From Mariprofundaceae bacterium (GTDB lineage Bacteria > Pseudomonadota > Zetaproteobacteria > Mariprofundales > Mariprofundaceae), in the NCBI GenBank assembly GCA_015488125.1, contig WFOJ01000002.1, forward strand, positions 1 through 7,712: a stretch of 7,712 nt of DNA, read 5' to 3'. Shown piece by piece: positions 6,248 to 7,712 of the stretch. A program made the translations under genes and the position numbers. The notes beneath the pieces are model-generated. The model did no database searches. It had not been told where the DNA came from and worked only from the letters and a program-made list of their open reading frames with translations. The stretch's first letter is position 1; each line of letters starts with the position of its first letter.

Positions 6248-7273
6248 TCAAAGCAATAATTCCGCGATTTGTACGGCATTTAGCGCCGCGCCTTTACGCA
6301 CATTATCAGCCACAATCCATAAGTGCAAGGAATTTATACAAGTATCATCATCACGAATGCGTCCAACCCATACCGGATCAGTCCCCGCAGCCTCTGATGC
6401 CAAAGGATAATCCTCGCTTGCAGGATCATCGACAACGCACACGCCCGGCGCCTCAGCCAGCACCTCCCGCGCCCGTGCAGCCGTCATGGGCGCAGCAAAG
6501 CTTACATTGACCGATTCGCTATGCCCGTAAAAAACCGGCACGCGCACAGTGGTCGCCGTCACAGCCAGATCAGCGCCCATGATTTTGCGCGTTTCATCCA
6601 TCATTTTGCGCTCTTCCTTGGTGTAGCCATCATCCATGAAGACATCGATCTGCGGAATCACATTGAAGGCGATACGCGCCGGGAAAACCTCAGCATCGCA
6701 CGTTTCACCACACAGCAAATACCGTGTCTGATGCGCCAGCTCATCCATCGCCTTGCGACCAGCACCAGATACAGCCTGATACGTTGATACTACGACGCGC
6801 TCAATCGGTGCCACGTCGTGCAACGGCTTAAGCGCCACTACCATTTGAATGGTGGAACAATTCGGGTTGGCAATAATCCGGTTTTCATGCGCCATGGCCA
6901 ATGCCTGTGGGTTCACTTCCGGCACCACCAACGCCACATCATCATGCATGCGCCAGGCACTGGAATTATCAATCACATAACAGCCCGCCTCGGCAAAACG
7001 CGGCGCATGCTGCAATGATGTGCTACCACCGGCAGAAAACAGCGCAATATCAATACCTTCAGGATTGAACGTTTCAAGGTCCTGCACCACCACATCACGC
7101 TCGTGAAAGGTGATCTTACTGCCGGCGCTGCGACTGGAGGCCAGCGGCACAATCTCCGCCACCGGAAACTCGCGTTCTTCGAGGATCTCCAGCATCGTCT
7201 CGCCGACCGCTCCCGTCGCCCCGACCACGGCAACGCGATAACCTTCAGGTTTATTTGCCAAAAATTCGCTCAT
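6248..7273 (-). CDS. asd: Aspartate-semialdehyde dehydrogenase
   Basis: Asd reduces aspartyl-4-phosphate to aspartate 4-semialdehyde with NADPH, the branch point toward lysine/diaminopimelate, threonine and methionine. The protein has 341 residues, normal for the family. Visible: the nucleotide-binding motif GATGAVG (18-24) in the N-terminal Rossmann fold; SAGGSTS (80-86); IDNSSAWR (101-108); the catalytic cysteine in NPNCST (Cys139); STYQAVSGAGRKAMDEL (163-179) with active-site Gln166; VRVPVFYGHSES (243-254) with substrate Arg244 and catalytic His251; and WIVADNVRKGAALNAVQIAE near the C-terminus. The NPNCST active site and overall pattern match the shorter asd type seen in Vibrio and many Gram-positives rather than the longer E. 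coli Asd. The start ATG at 7273 overlaps the leuB stop by 4 nt (ATGA), indicating translational coupling; AGGAGAT lies about 10 nt upstream. The longer in-frame start at 7327 would lie inside leuB and add Cys-rich sequence foreign to the family. Confidence 0.97.
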   Translation of the reverse strand: MSEFLANKPEGYRVAVVGATGAVGETMLEILEEREFPVAEIVPLASSRSAGSKITFHERDVVVQDLETFNPEGIDIALFSAGGSTSLQHAPRFAEAGCYVIDNSSAWRMHDDVALVVPEVNPQALAMAHENRIIANPNCSTIQMVVALKPLHDVAPIERVVVSTYQAVSGAGRKAMDELAHQTRYLLCGETCDAEVFPARIAFNVIPQIDVFMDDGYTKEERKMMDETRKIMGADLAVTATTVRVPVFYGHSESVNVSFAAPMTAARAREVLAEAPGVCVVDDPASEDYPLASEAAGTDPVWVGRIRDDDTCINSLHLWIVADNVRKGAALNAVQIAELLL

Positions 7274-7712
7274 GACGCTGTCATCTCCTGCAATGCAGCA
7301 CATACAGCATCGCCCATGGCACTGCATGACACCGCTGCTTCGGGTGTTGCTGCCAGATCAGCCGTGCGCACACCCTGATCCAGCACCGTATCGACCGCTG
7401 CTTCCACACGAGCAGCCAGATCTTCACGATTCAGAGAATAACGCAGCATCATTGCCACCGACAAGATCGTAGCCAGCGGATTGGCCAGATTCTGCCCGGC
7501 AATATCCGGCGCAGAACCATGAATCGGCTCATACATACCGTAACGCTCGCCAATAGAGGCCGATGGCAGCATGCCAATTGAACCGGTCAGCATGGAAGCC
7601 TCATCAGAAAGAATATCACCAAACAAATTGGTCGTGACAATCACATCAAATTGCTTCGGATTGCGCACCAGTTGCATGGCAGCATTATCGACATACATAT
7701 GGGAAAGTTCGA
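7270..7712 (-). CDS. leuB: 3-isopropylmalate dehydrogenase, C-terminal part (partial)
   Basis: LeuB oxidatively decarboxylates 3-isopropylmalate with NAD+ in leucine synthesis. About 147 C-terminal residues are present; the frame runs off the right edge, so the true start is outside. The fragment opens with ELSHMYVDNAAMQL and contains the isocitrate/isopropylmalate dehydrogenase signature around NLFGDILSDEASMLTGSIG, whose aspartates bind the metal ion. It then has YEPIHGSAPDIAGQNLANP, the NAD-binding HGSAPDIAG loop typical of LeuB rather than the NADP form of Icd. The terminal residues RTADLA...ALQEM fit the usual C-terminus. Its TGA stop overlaps the asd ATG by 4 nt, so leuB and asd are probably co-transcribed, as is common in proteobacteria. 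Confidence 0.97.
   Translation of the reverse strand, partial: ELSHMYVDNAAMQLVRNPKQFDVIVTTNLFGDILSDEASMLTGSIGMLPSASIGERYGMYEPIHGSAPDIAGQNLANPLATILSVAMMLRYSLNREDLAARVEAAVDTVLDQGVRTADLAATPEAAVSCSAMGDAVCAALQEMTAS

Overview
The window is a gene-dense bacterial segment in which all seven recognisable genes lie on the minus strand, so transcription runs from high to low coordinates. The order of transcription is leuB (C-terminal part, cut by the window's right edge), asd, fimV/hubP-like, a ycgN/UPF0260-like gene, a DUF3467 gene, an rpfE-like gene, and recJ (N-terminal 300 codons, cut by the left edge). Gaps are small: leuB/asd overlap by 4 nt, then 55, 57, 68 and 80 nt gaps, then rpfE-like/recJ overlap by 8 nt. 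The layout could be one long transcript or two or three overlapping ones. No convincing strong terminator or promoter was found by eye.

The gene set points to a Gram-negative proteobacterium. leuB-asd-fimV is a well-known arrangement in gamma- and betaproteobacteria, and recJ beside an rpfE-type gene is known from Xanthomonas and relatives. DUF3467 is not typical of enteric bacteria. The mixture would fit a deep-branching proteobacterium such as a zetaproteobacterium, but that is inference and not shown by the sequence.

Region by region: 6248-7712 holds two biosynthetic enzymes, LeuB (leucine) and Asd (aspartate family: lysine/diaminopimelate, threonine, methionine). 2656-6192 is a 1178-residue FimV/HubP-type inner-membrane polar scaffold: signal peptide, periplasmic LysM and coiled coil, one transmembrane segment, then a long, very acidic cytoplasmic region with a TPR-like unit and two families of short repeats. 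1862-2598 holds two small genes, a cysteine-cluster protein and a DUF3467 protein. 1-1781 holds the rpfE-like gene and recJ, joined by an 8-nt overlap.

The most unusual content is the cytoplasmic half of the FimV-like protein. Its TPR-like segment is followed by about 440 residues of acidic repeats (an FDLG-type motif spaced 31-38 residues, then an MSMxVDD-type motif spaced 31 residues). The second point is the overlap of a poorly understood rpfE-type gene with recJ. I saw no RNA genes, mobile elements, CRISPR arrays or complete novel system. No gene-free stretch exceeds 80 bases.
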